Shown one piece after another: positions 4,889 through 11,456 of a stretch of 11,456 nucleotides of DNA (positions are counted from its first letter, which is position 1; each line of letters starts with the position of its first letter). The notes beneath the pieces are model-generated. The model saw nothing but the letters and a program-made list of their open reading frames with translations. It had not been told where the DNA came from and did not search any database. Origin of the DNA: an uncultured Clostridium sp. (lineage in GTDB: Bacteria > Bacillota > Clostridia > Lachnospirales > Lachnospiraceae); contig USFH01000067.1 of the NCBI GenBank assembly GCA_900553925.1, positions 1 to 11,456 on the forward strand. The letters are read 5' to 3'. A program made the translations under genes and the position numbers.

Positions 4889-6439
4889 TTATGCATCAAT
4901 ATTTCCATTCTTTACATCTTCAAATTCCTGCACGATCTCATCGCTTACCTTTGGTGTTGCAAGTGATACAACAACGATGAATACAAGGCTTACGATAAAT
5001 CCAACAAGCAGGGAATATACGCCAGTATAGGCCGCAGGTGTCACATGAACTCCATCGAGCGTGCAGCATTTAATATAATCCCAGATAATAACAGTCAGTC
5101 CGCCACTTGCCATACCTGCTGCAGCACCTGCCAGATTCATACGCTTCCAGTAAAGCGACATCAGGATTGCCGGGCCAAATGCACTACCAAGACCAGCCCA
5201 TGCATCGCTGACCAGATTCATGATTGATGAATTCGGATTCCATGCAATCATGATTGCAATGATTGCAACAACAAATACCGTTGCTCTTGCAATGAACAAT
5301 ACCTGCTTATCTTTCAATTTCTTGAAGAAAACACCCTTGAACAGATCATTTGCCACAGCGGATGAAGAAACAAGCAGCTGGGAATCCGCGGTTGACATGA
5401 TTGCAGCTAAAATACCGCACAGCAGCAGACCTCCAATAAACGGCAGTGAATAATCCGACATGAAAAGCTTCTTGATCATCTCGATATAGACGTTCTCATA
5501 CTGGGCGCCCTTGTTTGAAAGTACCATCGGATACAGATATGCACGTCCAAGTACACCAATCACACAGGCAAGCACAAGCGAGATCAGTACCCAGACGATA
5601 GCGACCTTCTTGGACTTCGCAAGCTCCTTCTCATCGCGGACTGCCATGAAACGTACAAGAATATGCGGCATACCACAATAACCAAGTCCCCATGCAAGCT
5701 GGGATGCAATACTGATACCGGAGATTGGCTTGCCATCCTGCATGAAGATATTCAGGTAGTCCTTCGCATCCACATCCAGACCAGAATTCACAAGATTCGG
5801 TACGATATTTCCGGTTCCAAGTACGATTACAACCAGAATCGGAACAGCCAGTACTCCTACCAGCATCATCATACCCTGTACAAAGTCCGTTGTACATACG
5901 GCAAGAAATCCACCAAGGAACGTATAGATCAAAATAACGACCGCACCCACGATCAGTGCCTGATGATAATTCATCTTTGTGATAGAAGCAAACAATTTTC
6001 CTCCGGATGCAAACGCAGATGCAGAATATACCACGAAGAAAACTACAATAACGATTGCAGAAATCGTAATCAGGATATTATGCTTATCGCGGAAACGGTT
6101 ACTCAGATACTCTGGAATCGTCATTGCATTACCCGCTTTGATCGTATACCGGCGCAGACGTCCTGCTACAATTACCCAGTTTAAGATTGTACCGATCAAA
6201 AGACCGATTGCAATCCATGCCTGATTCGCACCGAATGCATAGACGCAGCCGGGAAGTCCCATCAGCATCCATCCACTCATATCGGATGCCTGTGCGGAAA
6301 GGGCAGTCACCCATCCTCCTAAGTTTCTACCTCCTAAGAAGTAATCATCCGAGCTTTTGTTCTTTCTCGCTGTAACAACACCGATTCCCAACATGAAAAT
6401 CATGTAAATTACAAATGCAAGTATTACCCATGTTGACAT
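4889..6439 (-). CDS. putP: Sodium/proline symporter (SSS family)
   Basis: This 516-residue integral membrane protein has about a dozen or more hydrophobic segments, as expected for the sodium:solute symporter family. It imports proline, or a closely related solute, with Na+. PutP-type features are visible. The SAQASDMSGWMLMGLPG region contains Asp53 and Ser55, matching the sodium-site Asp55 and Ser57 of E. coli PutP. A later AAIMSTADSQLLVSSS segment has Ser349-Thr350 at the position of the E. coli Ser340-Thr341 sodium site. The charged stretch RDEKELAKSKK (268-278) follows the usual PutP pattern. The ATG directly follows the thiN stop codon (TAAATG), so translation is probably coupled, and a terminator follows the gene. 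Substrate is inferred from family motifs; another amino acid or osmolyte is possible. Confidence 0.9.
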   Translation of the reverse strand: MSTWVILAFVIYMIFMLGIGVVTARKNKSSDDYFLGGRNLGGWVTALSAQASDMSGWMLMGLPGCVYAFGANQAWIAIGLLIGTILNWVIVAGRLRRYTIKAGNAMTIPEYLSNRFRDKHNILITISAIVIVVFFVVYSASAFASGGKLFASITKMNYHQALIVGAVVILIYTFLGGFLAVCTTDFVQGMMMLVGVLAVPILVVIVLGTGNIVPNLVNSGLDVDAKDYLNIFMQDGKPISGISIASQLAWGLGYCGMPHILVRFMAVRDEKELAKSKKVAIVWVLISLVLACVIGVLGRAYLYPMVLSNKGAQYENVYIEMIKKLFMSDYSLPFIGGLLLCGILAAIMSTADSQLLVSSSAVANDLFKGVFFKKLKDKQVLFIARATVFVVAIIAIMIAWNPNSSIMNLVSDAWAGLGSAFGPAILMSLYWKRMNLAGAAAGMASGGLTVIIWDYIKCCTLDGVHVTPAAYTGVYSLLVGFIVSLVFIVVVSLATPKVSDEIVQEFEDVKNGNIDA

Positions 6440-7129
6440 TTAATCTTTGGTCTCCATAAGAAACAGGTACCCATCTCCAATCGTTATGTGACCTTCCTCC
6501 TCTCTTAATTCGTTGCTAATCCCTATCGTTTCTCCCTTTTTGATCGACAGGTCATGTGCGTTGTATTTGAAACCTTTGAGGGTAATGCCCTTCACACATT
6601 CCGAAAAGGGCAGTAAAGATATATAAGGTCCATACAGGTTTTCTGCACGAACTATCTTTTCTTCTTTGATAAGGGAAATCCGGTTATGCGGATCTAAGAT
6701 CTCTGCACAGATTCCCTCCTGACAACACGTATAAAGCAGTACCAGATTTCCAAGTGTATGATCCAGTCTGGTACCGGTTGCTCCAAGCAGTAATACACGT
6801 GTAAATCCACATTTTGCCGCCTCCAAAACCGCAACATGCGTATCTGTAAAATCTTTTTCCGGATTCAACACAATACATCGGTCACGCACAACGGCATCAG
6901 GGCTTGTCACATATTTCGCTCTGATGCCGTCATTTGCGGAATCAAAATCTCCAATTATAAGATCCGGTTCGATATCTGATTGTTCTAACGCTTCGAGTCC
7001 CTTGTCCACGCCGATTACATATGGATGAACCGGATATCCATATGCGCCTTCATAAACAGCTGCGAGTAACCCCTGATCGACCGAGCCGCCCGTGACAATG
7101 AGACAAAACTTTGCTTCTGTATGCTTCAT
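6440..7129 (-). CDS. thiN: Thiamine pyrophosphokinase
   Basis: Transfers pyrophosphate from ATP to thiamine to make thiamine diphosphate, the cofactor of transketolase and pyruvate-metabolising enzymes. Typical motifs are present in order: LIVTGG near the start, GVDKGLEAL, PDLIIGDFDS (Asp-rich Mg/ATP site), NPEKDFTDTHVAV, and LLGATGTRLDHTLGN, followed by a beta-rich C-terminal thiamine-binding half. The ATG at 7129 is chosen because it begins shortly before the conserved first strand and has a purine-rich GGAAGAAGAG upstream, although the spacing of about 12-14 nt is long. An ATG at 7156 and a TTG at 7171 are in frame but have no better ribosome binding site and would add a short charged extension. 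It lies about 50 bp after rpe and abuts putP, in the conserved prkC-rsgA-rpe-thiN neighbourhood. Confidence 0.92.
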   Translation of the reverse strand: MKHTEAKFCLIVTGGSVDQGLLAAVYEGAYGYPVHPYVIGVDKGLEALEQSDIEPDLIIGDFDSANDGIRAKYVTSPDAVVRDRCIVLNPEKDFTDTHVAVLEAAKCGFTRVLLLGATGTRLDHTLGNLVLLYTCCQEGICAEILDPHNRISLIKEEKIVRAENLYGPYISLLPFSECVKGITLKGFKYNAHDLSIKKGETIGISNELREEEGHITIGDGYLFLMETKD

Positions 7130-7178
7130 GCCGCTATAATTCTTCTCTTCTTCCATACATGCTTCGCACAAAATTTAT

Positions 7179-7832
7179 TTATGCGTTCAGTTTCTCCATG
7201 AATGCTGCAATATTTGCTTTCTTGTCTCCCTTGAATACGGCAGAACCTGCAACGACAACATTGGCTCCGGCGTCTAATACATCCTGTACATTGTCTACCG
7301 TGATACCACCATCTACCTCGATCAGGAGCTCCGGATTCCGCTCCTCGGCAAGTGCCTTTACTTCCTGCAGCTTCGTAAGTGCAACCGGCATGAATTTCTG
7401 TCCGCCAAAGCCTGGATTGACACTCATGATCAGCACCATATCTACCTGATTGATGTAATACTCCAGCCAATGCACCGGTGTTTCCGGATTGACTGCAACA
7501 CCAACCTTCATGCCTGCTGCCTTCACCGCATCGATCGTCTCCTGCAGATTCTTGCATGCCTCATAGTGCACAGTGAGCATGTCTGCCCCTGCATCCGCAA
7601 ATGCATCGATATAACGAATCGGTTCATTAATCATCAGATGCACATCGAAGAAGCTTTCTGTGATTTTGCGGATACATTTGATGACGGGAGGTCCAAAGGA
7701 GATATTCCGCACGAAAGTCCCATCCATAACATCTAAGTGAAACCACTTCACACCTGCTTCATCCAATACCTTTGCATTTCGCTCAATGTGATTAAAATCA
7801 ATCGATAACAATGACGGTGAAAGAATATTCAT
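7179..7832 (-). CDS. rpe: Ribulose-phosphate 3-epimerase
   Basis: Interconverts ribulose 5-phosphate and xylulose 5-phosphate in the pentose phosphate pathway; a TIM-barrel metalloenzyme of about 217 residues, the normal length. The family signatures are all present: LSPSLLSIDF, HLDVMDGTFV, ISFGPPVI, FDVHLMI, TVHYEA, MSVNPGFGGQKF, EVDGGI and VAGSAVF. The metal-binding His and Asp residues of HLDVMDG, DVHLM and EVDGG are intact. The ATG at 7832 is preferred over the one at 7841. AAAGGAG (7848-7842) lies 9 nt before 7832, whereas 7841 would overlap the ribosome binding site itself. The gene begins 2 nt after the rsgA stop codon, with its ribosome binding site inside the last rsgA codons, so the two are probably translationally coupled. 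Confidence 0.96.
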   Translation of the reverse strand: MNILSPSLLSIDFNHIERNAKVLDEAGVKWFHLDVMDGTFVRNISFGPPVIKCIRKITESFFDVHLMINEPIRYIDAFADAGADMLTVHYEACKNLQETIDAVKAAGMKVGVAVNPETPVHWLEYYINQVDMVLIMSVNPGFGGQKFMPVALTKLQEVKALAEERNPELLIEVDGGITVDNVQDVLDAGANVVVAGSAVFKGDKKANIAAFMEKLNA

Positions 7833-7834
7833 AC

Positions 7835-8719
7835 CTACCATCTCCTTTTATTCTTTATTTCCTCATATAGTTGTACATAGTTGTCATAGCGTAACTGCGA
7901 GATTGTACCCGCCTGCAGTGCTTCTTTCACGAGACACTCCGGCTCATGTATATGCACACAGCCATTGAATTTACAATGACCATTATAGCGTTCAAACTCC
8001 CGGAAATACTCTTTTAGATCTTCCGGTTCCATATCATCGATCATAAGGGAACTAAATCCCGGTGTGTCCATGATATACGTATCTTCTTCAATATAGATCA
8101 GTTCCGAATGTCTCGTCGTATGCTTTCCACGACGGATCTTCTCGCTGACTTCACCGGTCTGCACCTGTGCCTGCGGGTGCAGTGCATTTAGCATCGACGA
8201 TTTCCCGACTCCGGACGGTCCTGCGAAGACACTTGTCTTCCCACGGATAGCTTCCCGGAAAGCATCAATCCCGGTCTGTTCCTTTGCAATCGTAAGAAAT
8301 ACCCGGTATCCCGCATCTGCATAGATATCGCATATTTCCTGTGCCGCCTGCTCTGTAACCAGATCAGACTTGTTAAAGCAGATCAGCGTATCGACGCCCT
8401 GCTGCTCCATCATAATCAGGAACCGGTCTAACAGATTGTAATTCGGTTTTGGATCTGCAAGCGCAAATACGATCACTGCCTGATCGACATTTGCCACCGC
8501 CGGCCGGATCAGCAGATTCTCCCGCGGTAAGATCTCGACGATATTTCCCGTCTTATCCTGCTCACTGATAATCTCGATCTCGACATCATCGCCAACTGCC
8601 GGTTTGATCTTCTGATTGCGGAAAGCCCCCTTGGCTTTGCACTCATATATTGTATTTACAGTATTATGTGGGTGGATATAATAAAATCCACCCACACCTT
8701 TCATAATCTTTCCTTGCAT
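7835..8719 (-). CDS. rsgA: Ribosome small-subunit assembly GTPase RsgA
   Basis: This circularly permuted GTPase acts late in 30S subunit maturation and is stimulated by the ribosome. The 294 residues show an N-terminal OB-fold (GFYYI... to LIRP, about 1-75). The GTPase motifs come in permuted order: FNKSD (G4) precedes GPSGVGKSS (G1), then GKHTTRH (switch I) and DTPGF (G3). A C-terminal zinc motif reads CKFNGCVHIHEPEC. The start at 8719 matches the family N-terminus (M..GKI.K..GGFYY) although the ribosome binding site is weak; an in-frame ATG at 8704 has a better AAGGA but would shorten the OB-fold. It lies 18 bp after prkC and its end carries the ribosome binding site of rpe. This position next to a PrkC-type kinase is conserved in Firmicutes. 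Confidence 0.96.
   Translation of the reverse strand: MQGKIMKGVGGFYYIHPHNTVNTIYECKAKGAFRNQKIKPAVGDDVEIEIISEQDKTGNIVEILPRENLLIRPAVANVDQAVIVFALADPKPNYNLLDRFLIMMEQQGVDTLICFNKSDLVTEQAAQEICDIYADAGYRVFLTIAKEQTGIDAFREAIRGKTSVFAGPSGVGKSSMLNALHPQAQVQTGEVSEKIRRGKHTTRHSELIYIEEDTYIMDTPGFSSLMIDDMEPEDLKEYFREFERYNGHCKFNGCVHIHEPECLVKEALQAGTISQLRYDNYVQLYEEIKNKRRW
7842..7848 (-). promoter_or_regulatory. Ribosome binding site of rpe inside the end of rsgA
   Basis: AAAGGAG on the minus strand lies within the last codons of rsgA and 9 nt before the ATG at 7832. It decides the rpe start, since the alternative ATG at 7841 directly touches it, and points to coupled translation of rsgA and rpe. Confidence 0.75.
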
Positions 8720-8737
8720 ACGCGATCTATATTCTTA

Positions 8738-10966
8738 TTATTCTTCCGCATAAGAAACCGTTGGTGCCGGTATATTGAACAGACTCGATACGTTGTTTCC
8801 GTTCGCATCAAGAACAACAAAGCTTGCGCTTCCTCCCTGGGAAGAAAGGTTCGGTACAGATGCTGAAACATTGTATGAATTTCCTGCTGCAACCGTAACG
8901 CTCTGCTCATAGACAGTTGATCCGTTAAATACTACCTGAACAGTAACTGCACTTCCATCAAGCGAAGAATCATTACATGTAATCGCTCCGCTGATGCTCG
9001 CCTTATAGGTCTTCGTCTTCTCCTCCGGACCATCACTGATCACGAAATCGACACTGTCTCCCTCGGTCGCCTTGGATCCTCTCGAAGGATTCTGGCTGAT
9101 AACCATACCTGCTGCGACGGTGTCGCTGTTTGCATGTGTGACATTGCCGGCGTTAAGCTTCTTGCTTGTCAGGGAATCTCTTGCCTGTGCCTCTGTGAGT
9201 CCGCCTAAGTTCGGAACTTCAACTTCCTTCTTCTCCGAACCATTGCTGACTGTCACTACAATCTTAGAACCCTTCGCTGCCTTAGTTCCTCCGACCGGTT
9301 CTGTCTTAATAACCTTATCCTTCTCTACATCATCGCTGTAGTCATATGCATGGCTGACTTCAAATCCTGCTTCCTGCAGAAGTGTCACAGCCTGGGAATC
9401 TTCATAATTTGTTACATCCGGCACATCCACTTCTTCTGCACCGGCACTGACCTTGAGCACGATTTCCTGATCTGCGGGAACCGACTCTCCTTCGTTGACG
9501 CTCTGCTCAAATACATAGCCTTCCTGTGTCTTGTCATCCTGCACATGTTCTGTCTTAACATTTGTGAATCCTTTGTCAGACAGGAGCTTCAGTGCAGCAT
9601 CCTCAGAATATCCGGTAACCTTGATCATGGCAACAGACTGAACTTCCTCTGATGTAATCTTTGTCTTGTCATCCTTCTTGCCGGATCCGAATTTGAACCA
9701 GCCGAGTACATTTCCAAGTACAAGAATGATAATGATTGCGATGACAACCGCAGTTGCAACACCCGCGATCGTAACCGCCTTCCGGATTCCCGGATCAATC
9801 CCATCCGGATCGTCATCATCAATCTCCGGATCCTCATCTTCGTCGTAATCCTGTACTTTCTTCAGATTTCCGCGCTTAGGCTGTGGCATTTCCTCTTCTT
9901 CGTCATACCACGGATCCTCATCCTCCTGCAAAAGCTCATTAATCTTACCGCTGTTTGCCTGCGGTGTGGAATTATATCCGATCGGCCGGATCTCTCCCAT
10001 CTCCTGTGAGACAGGTGGATTATCGTATGCCTGGTTATACGCCTCTTTATTCGCACTTCCGTTCCGGATTGCCTGCATATCCTCTTTGGTCCACTCCTGC
10101 GTTGGGGAATTGGTGATGGAAGTTGGTGCAACTACAATATCAATATCCGGATTGTTCTGTACACGCTTTAAGTCAGCAATCAACGCACTCGCTGTCAGAT
10201 ATCTGCGTTCCGGTTTCTTCTGGGTTGCCTTCTGAATGATCTTCTCAAAGCTGGAATAGATATCCGGATAGTACTGTCTCGGAGGAATCATCTCGTTTTG
10301 AATATGCATGAGTGCAACCGAAACATTATTATCGCCTTCAAATGGGACTCTGCCCGTTACCATCTCATACATGGTAATACCCAGTGAATAGATATCACTT
10401 CTCTCATCGCTGTAACCGCCACGTGCCTGCTCCGGCGATATATAATGGACGCTTCCCATCGCACCGGATGTGAGCGTATTGCTGCTTGCAGCCTTCGCAA
10501 TACCGAAATCGGTAACCTTGATATTTCCGTTTCTTGAGACAATAATATTCTGTGGCTTGATATCGCGATGGATAATATGATTCTCATGCGCAGCCTCCAG
10601 ACCGGAAGCGATCTGAATTGAAAAATCAATCGCCGTGTCCATGTTCAGACGCCCATATTTCTCAATGTACTGTTTTAATGTAATTCCTTCGACAAGCTCC
10701 ATTACGATACAATAGACACCTTCATCATCCACTACATCGTATACATTCACAATATTCGGATGGGTAAGTCCTGCGGAAGCCTGTGCCTCTATACGGAATT
10801 TCGTTACAAAATTCTTGTCATTCGAAAATTCCGGCTTTAATACTTTAATTGCCACATTCCGGTTCAGTCTGTGGTCTCTCGCCTTATAGACAATCGACAT
10901 TCCGCCGGCGCCAACCACATCTAAGATTTCATATCTATCACATAATATCATTCCTGGTTTTAACAT
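8738..10966 (-). CDS. prkC: PASTA-domain Ser/Thr protein kinase
   Basis: This 742-residue membrane kinase senses muropeptides or lipid II outside the cell and phosphorylates proteins inside. The kinase domain (about 10-270) has the glycine loop VGAGGMSIVY, catalytic Lys41 in VAIK, HRDIKPQN (Asp135, Asn140), DFG at 153-155, an activation loop with Thr164 and Thr166, and SPEQ at 177-180. A juxtamembrane linker (about 280-395) ends very acidic (DIDDDDP-type runs). One membrane segment spans about 397-420. Outside are three PASTA repeats (about 444-508, 511-577, 580-646); the first lacks the usual VP opening and has VAMIKVTGYS instead. A C-terminal beta-rich, Ig-like region (about 652-742) rich in Ser, Val and Asn follows, comparable to the extra C-terminal domain of other Firmicutes kinases. 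AAAGGG lies 8 nt before the ATG. It follows the PP2C phosphatase gene by 41 bp, the usual antagonistic pair. Confidence 0.96.
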   Translation of the reverse strand: MLKPGMILCDRYEILDVVGAGGMSIVYKARDHRLNRNVAIKVLKPEFSNDKNFVTKFRIEAQASAGLTHPNIVNVYDVVDDEGVYCIVMELVEGITLKQYIEKYGRLNMDTAIDFSIQIASGLEAAHENHIIHRDIKPQNIIVSRNGNIKVTDFGIAKAASSNTLTSGAMGSVHYISPEQARGGYSDERSDIYSLGITMYEMVTGRVPFEGDNNVSVALMHIQNEMIPPRQYYPDIYSSFEKIIQKATQKKPERRYLTASALIADLKRVQNNPDIDIVVAPTSITNSPTQEWTKEDMQAIRNGSANKEAYNQAYDNPPVSQEMGEIRPIGYNSTPQANSGKINELLQEDEDPWYDEEEEMPQPKRGNLKKVQDYDEDEDPEIDDDDPDGIDPGIRKAVTIAGVATAVVIAIIIILVLGNVLGWFKFGSGKKDDKTKITSEEVQSVAMIKVTGYSEDAALKLLSDKGFTNVKTEHVQDDKTQEGYVFEQSVNEGESVPADQEIVLKVSAGAEEVDVPDVTNYEDSQAVTLLQEAGFEVSHAYDYSDDVEKDKVIKTEPVGGTKAAKGSKIVVTVSNGSEKKEVEVPNLGGLTEAQARDSLTSKKLNAGNVTHANSDTVAAGMVISQNPSRGSKATEGDSVDFVISDGPEEKTKTYKASISGAITCNDSSLDGSAVTVQVVFNGSTVYEQSVTVAAGNSYNVSASVPNLSSQGGSASFVVLDANGNNVSSLFNIPAPTVSYAEE

Positions 10967-11007
10967 GATTTCAACCCTTTCTGCTACTTTTCTTCACTCA
11001 TCGGTCA

Positions 11008-11456
11008 TCAATCTGCCGATATAACAATTACGGATATATTATCCGATCCGCCATAATAATTTGCCCGATCCACAAGTTCCTGTGTGATTCGGTCAAGATT
11101 TTCTTCCTCGGAAACAATATCCCTTATTTCGTCATCCTCGACCATATTGGATAATCCATCTGAGCATAACAGATATTTTTCTTCCGTCTGAATCTCTATC
11201 TCAAAGAAATCCGGCATCATCTCATCTCTTGATCCCATCGCCTTTGTGATGATGTTCTTCTCCGGATGATTACGTCCTTTTTTTCGTTCCAATTCACCTT
11301 TTCGGATCAATTCTTCCACCAGGGAATGGTCCATTGTAATCTGACGGATCTCTCCGCCGATTGCATACAGCCGGCTGTCTCCGACGTTCGCAACATATAA
11401 TTTCCCATCCTGTGCGACCGCGGCTACCATCGTTGTCCCCATACCATTTAAGTCCG
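11008..11456 (-). CDS. stp: PP2C-family Ser/Thr protein phosphatase (5' end beyond window)
   Basis: The frame is open to the right edge, so the gene is incomplete at its N-terminus; 149 codons including the stop are visible. The ATG at 11442 is not the start, because the preceding codons continue the conserved GMGTTMVAA segment. Metal-binding and catalytic signatures of Mn2+-dependent PP2C phosphatases are present: VANVGDSRLYAI, the helix MDHSLVEELIRKGEL, ITKAMGS, YLLCSDGLSNMV and the C-terminal GGSDNISVIVI, with the metal-ligand Asp residues of GDSR, CSDG and SDNIS intact. The usual N-terminal part with the first metal-binding Asp residues (DG in the first third) lies outside. Known homologues (PrpC, Stp) dephosphorylate PrkC and its targets. 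It is the first visible gene of the operon, upstream of prkC. Confidence 0.93.
   Translation of the reverse strand, partial: DLNGMGTTMVAAVAQDGKLYVANVGDSRLYAIGGEIRQITMDHSLVEELIRKGELERKKGRNHPEKNIITKAMGSRDEMMPDFFEIEIQTEEKYLLCSDGLSNMVEDDEIRDIVSEEENLDRITQELVDRANYYGGSDNISVIVISAD

Noticed and set aside
5663..6184. A 173-codon plus-strand open frame inside putP
   Set aside because: It is antisense to well-conserved membrane segments of the symporter and has a biased, motif-free translation.
7833..7841. Start of rpe at the ATG at 7841
   Set aside because: This ATG directly touches the AAAGGAG ribosome binding site; the ATG at 7832 has ideal 9-nt spacing and gives the family's normal N-terminus.
1..11456. 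tRNA, rRNA, riboswitch, CRISPR array, insertion sequence or phage genes
   Set aside because: No repeat array, transposase, integrase, cloverleaf or riboswitch-like leader was seen. Coding density is high and the intergenic stretches are all short. In particular no TPP-riboswitch-like sequence precedes thiN.

Overview
The window reads as a moderate-GC Firmicutes chromosome, most likely class Clostridia and plausibly Lachnospiraceae. The reasons are the stp-prkC-rsgA-rpe-thiN gene order, GGAGG-type ribosome binding sites, extended -10 promoters and AT-rich intergenic DNA. The assignment rests on gene content and style only. No mobile element, tRNA, rRNA, CRISPR array or phage gene was seen. No gap between genes is longer than about 200 bp.

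Right side, 11456 down to 4844, minus strand: one long operon. In transcription order it holds a PP2C Ser/Thr phosphatase (its start lies beyond the window), a PrkC/Stk1 membrane kinase with PASTA repeats, the ribosome-assembly GTPase RsgA, ribulose-phosphate 3-epimerase, thiamine pyrophosphokinase and a PutP-type sodium/solute symporter. The first five are the classical Firmicutes neighbourhood that joins cell-wall sensing by a kinase/phosphatase pair to ribosome maturation and central metabolism. The symporter is a less usual last gene: its ATG directly follows the thiN stop codon. A strong symmetrical terminator closes the operon.

Middle, 4843 to 3728: the most unusual part. Two relatives of the small SPOUT methyltransferase RlmH (23S rRNA pseudouridine-1915 N3-methyltransferase) lie tail to tail and overlap by 17 bp. 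The minus-strand copy keeps the S-adenosylmethionine pocket (IGG..G and the SFSNMTFPHQLMRV helix) but has lost the conserved C-terminal tail (QLYRAF...YHK). The plus-strand copy has exactly that tail but has lost the SAM-binding glycines. In known RlmH homodimers each active site combines the SAM pocket of one subunit with the C-terminal tail of the other. The pair therefore looks like two complementary half-enzymes that could form an obligate heterodimer. The plus-strand gene has no Shine-Dalgarno sequence, and an extended -10 box ends six bases before its ATG, so its mRNA is probably leaderless.

Left side, 3727 to 1, minus strand: a Cof-type HAD phosphatase and, 18 bp downstream, a 785-residue protein with the ATP-binding and swivelling-histidine domains of PEP synthase/PPDK but no PEP-binding barrel. 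This is a dikinase-like phosphotransferase of unknown acceptor, similar in layout to rifampin phosphotransferase. A third gene with its own good promoter and ribosome binding site runs off the left edge. Its visible 161 residues are a very acidic, probably disordered segment after a short basic/aromatic N-terminus. It may be the leader of a bactofilin-like protein, but the deciding domain lies outside the window.
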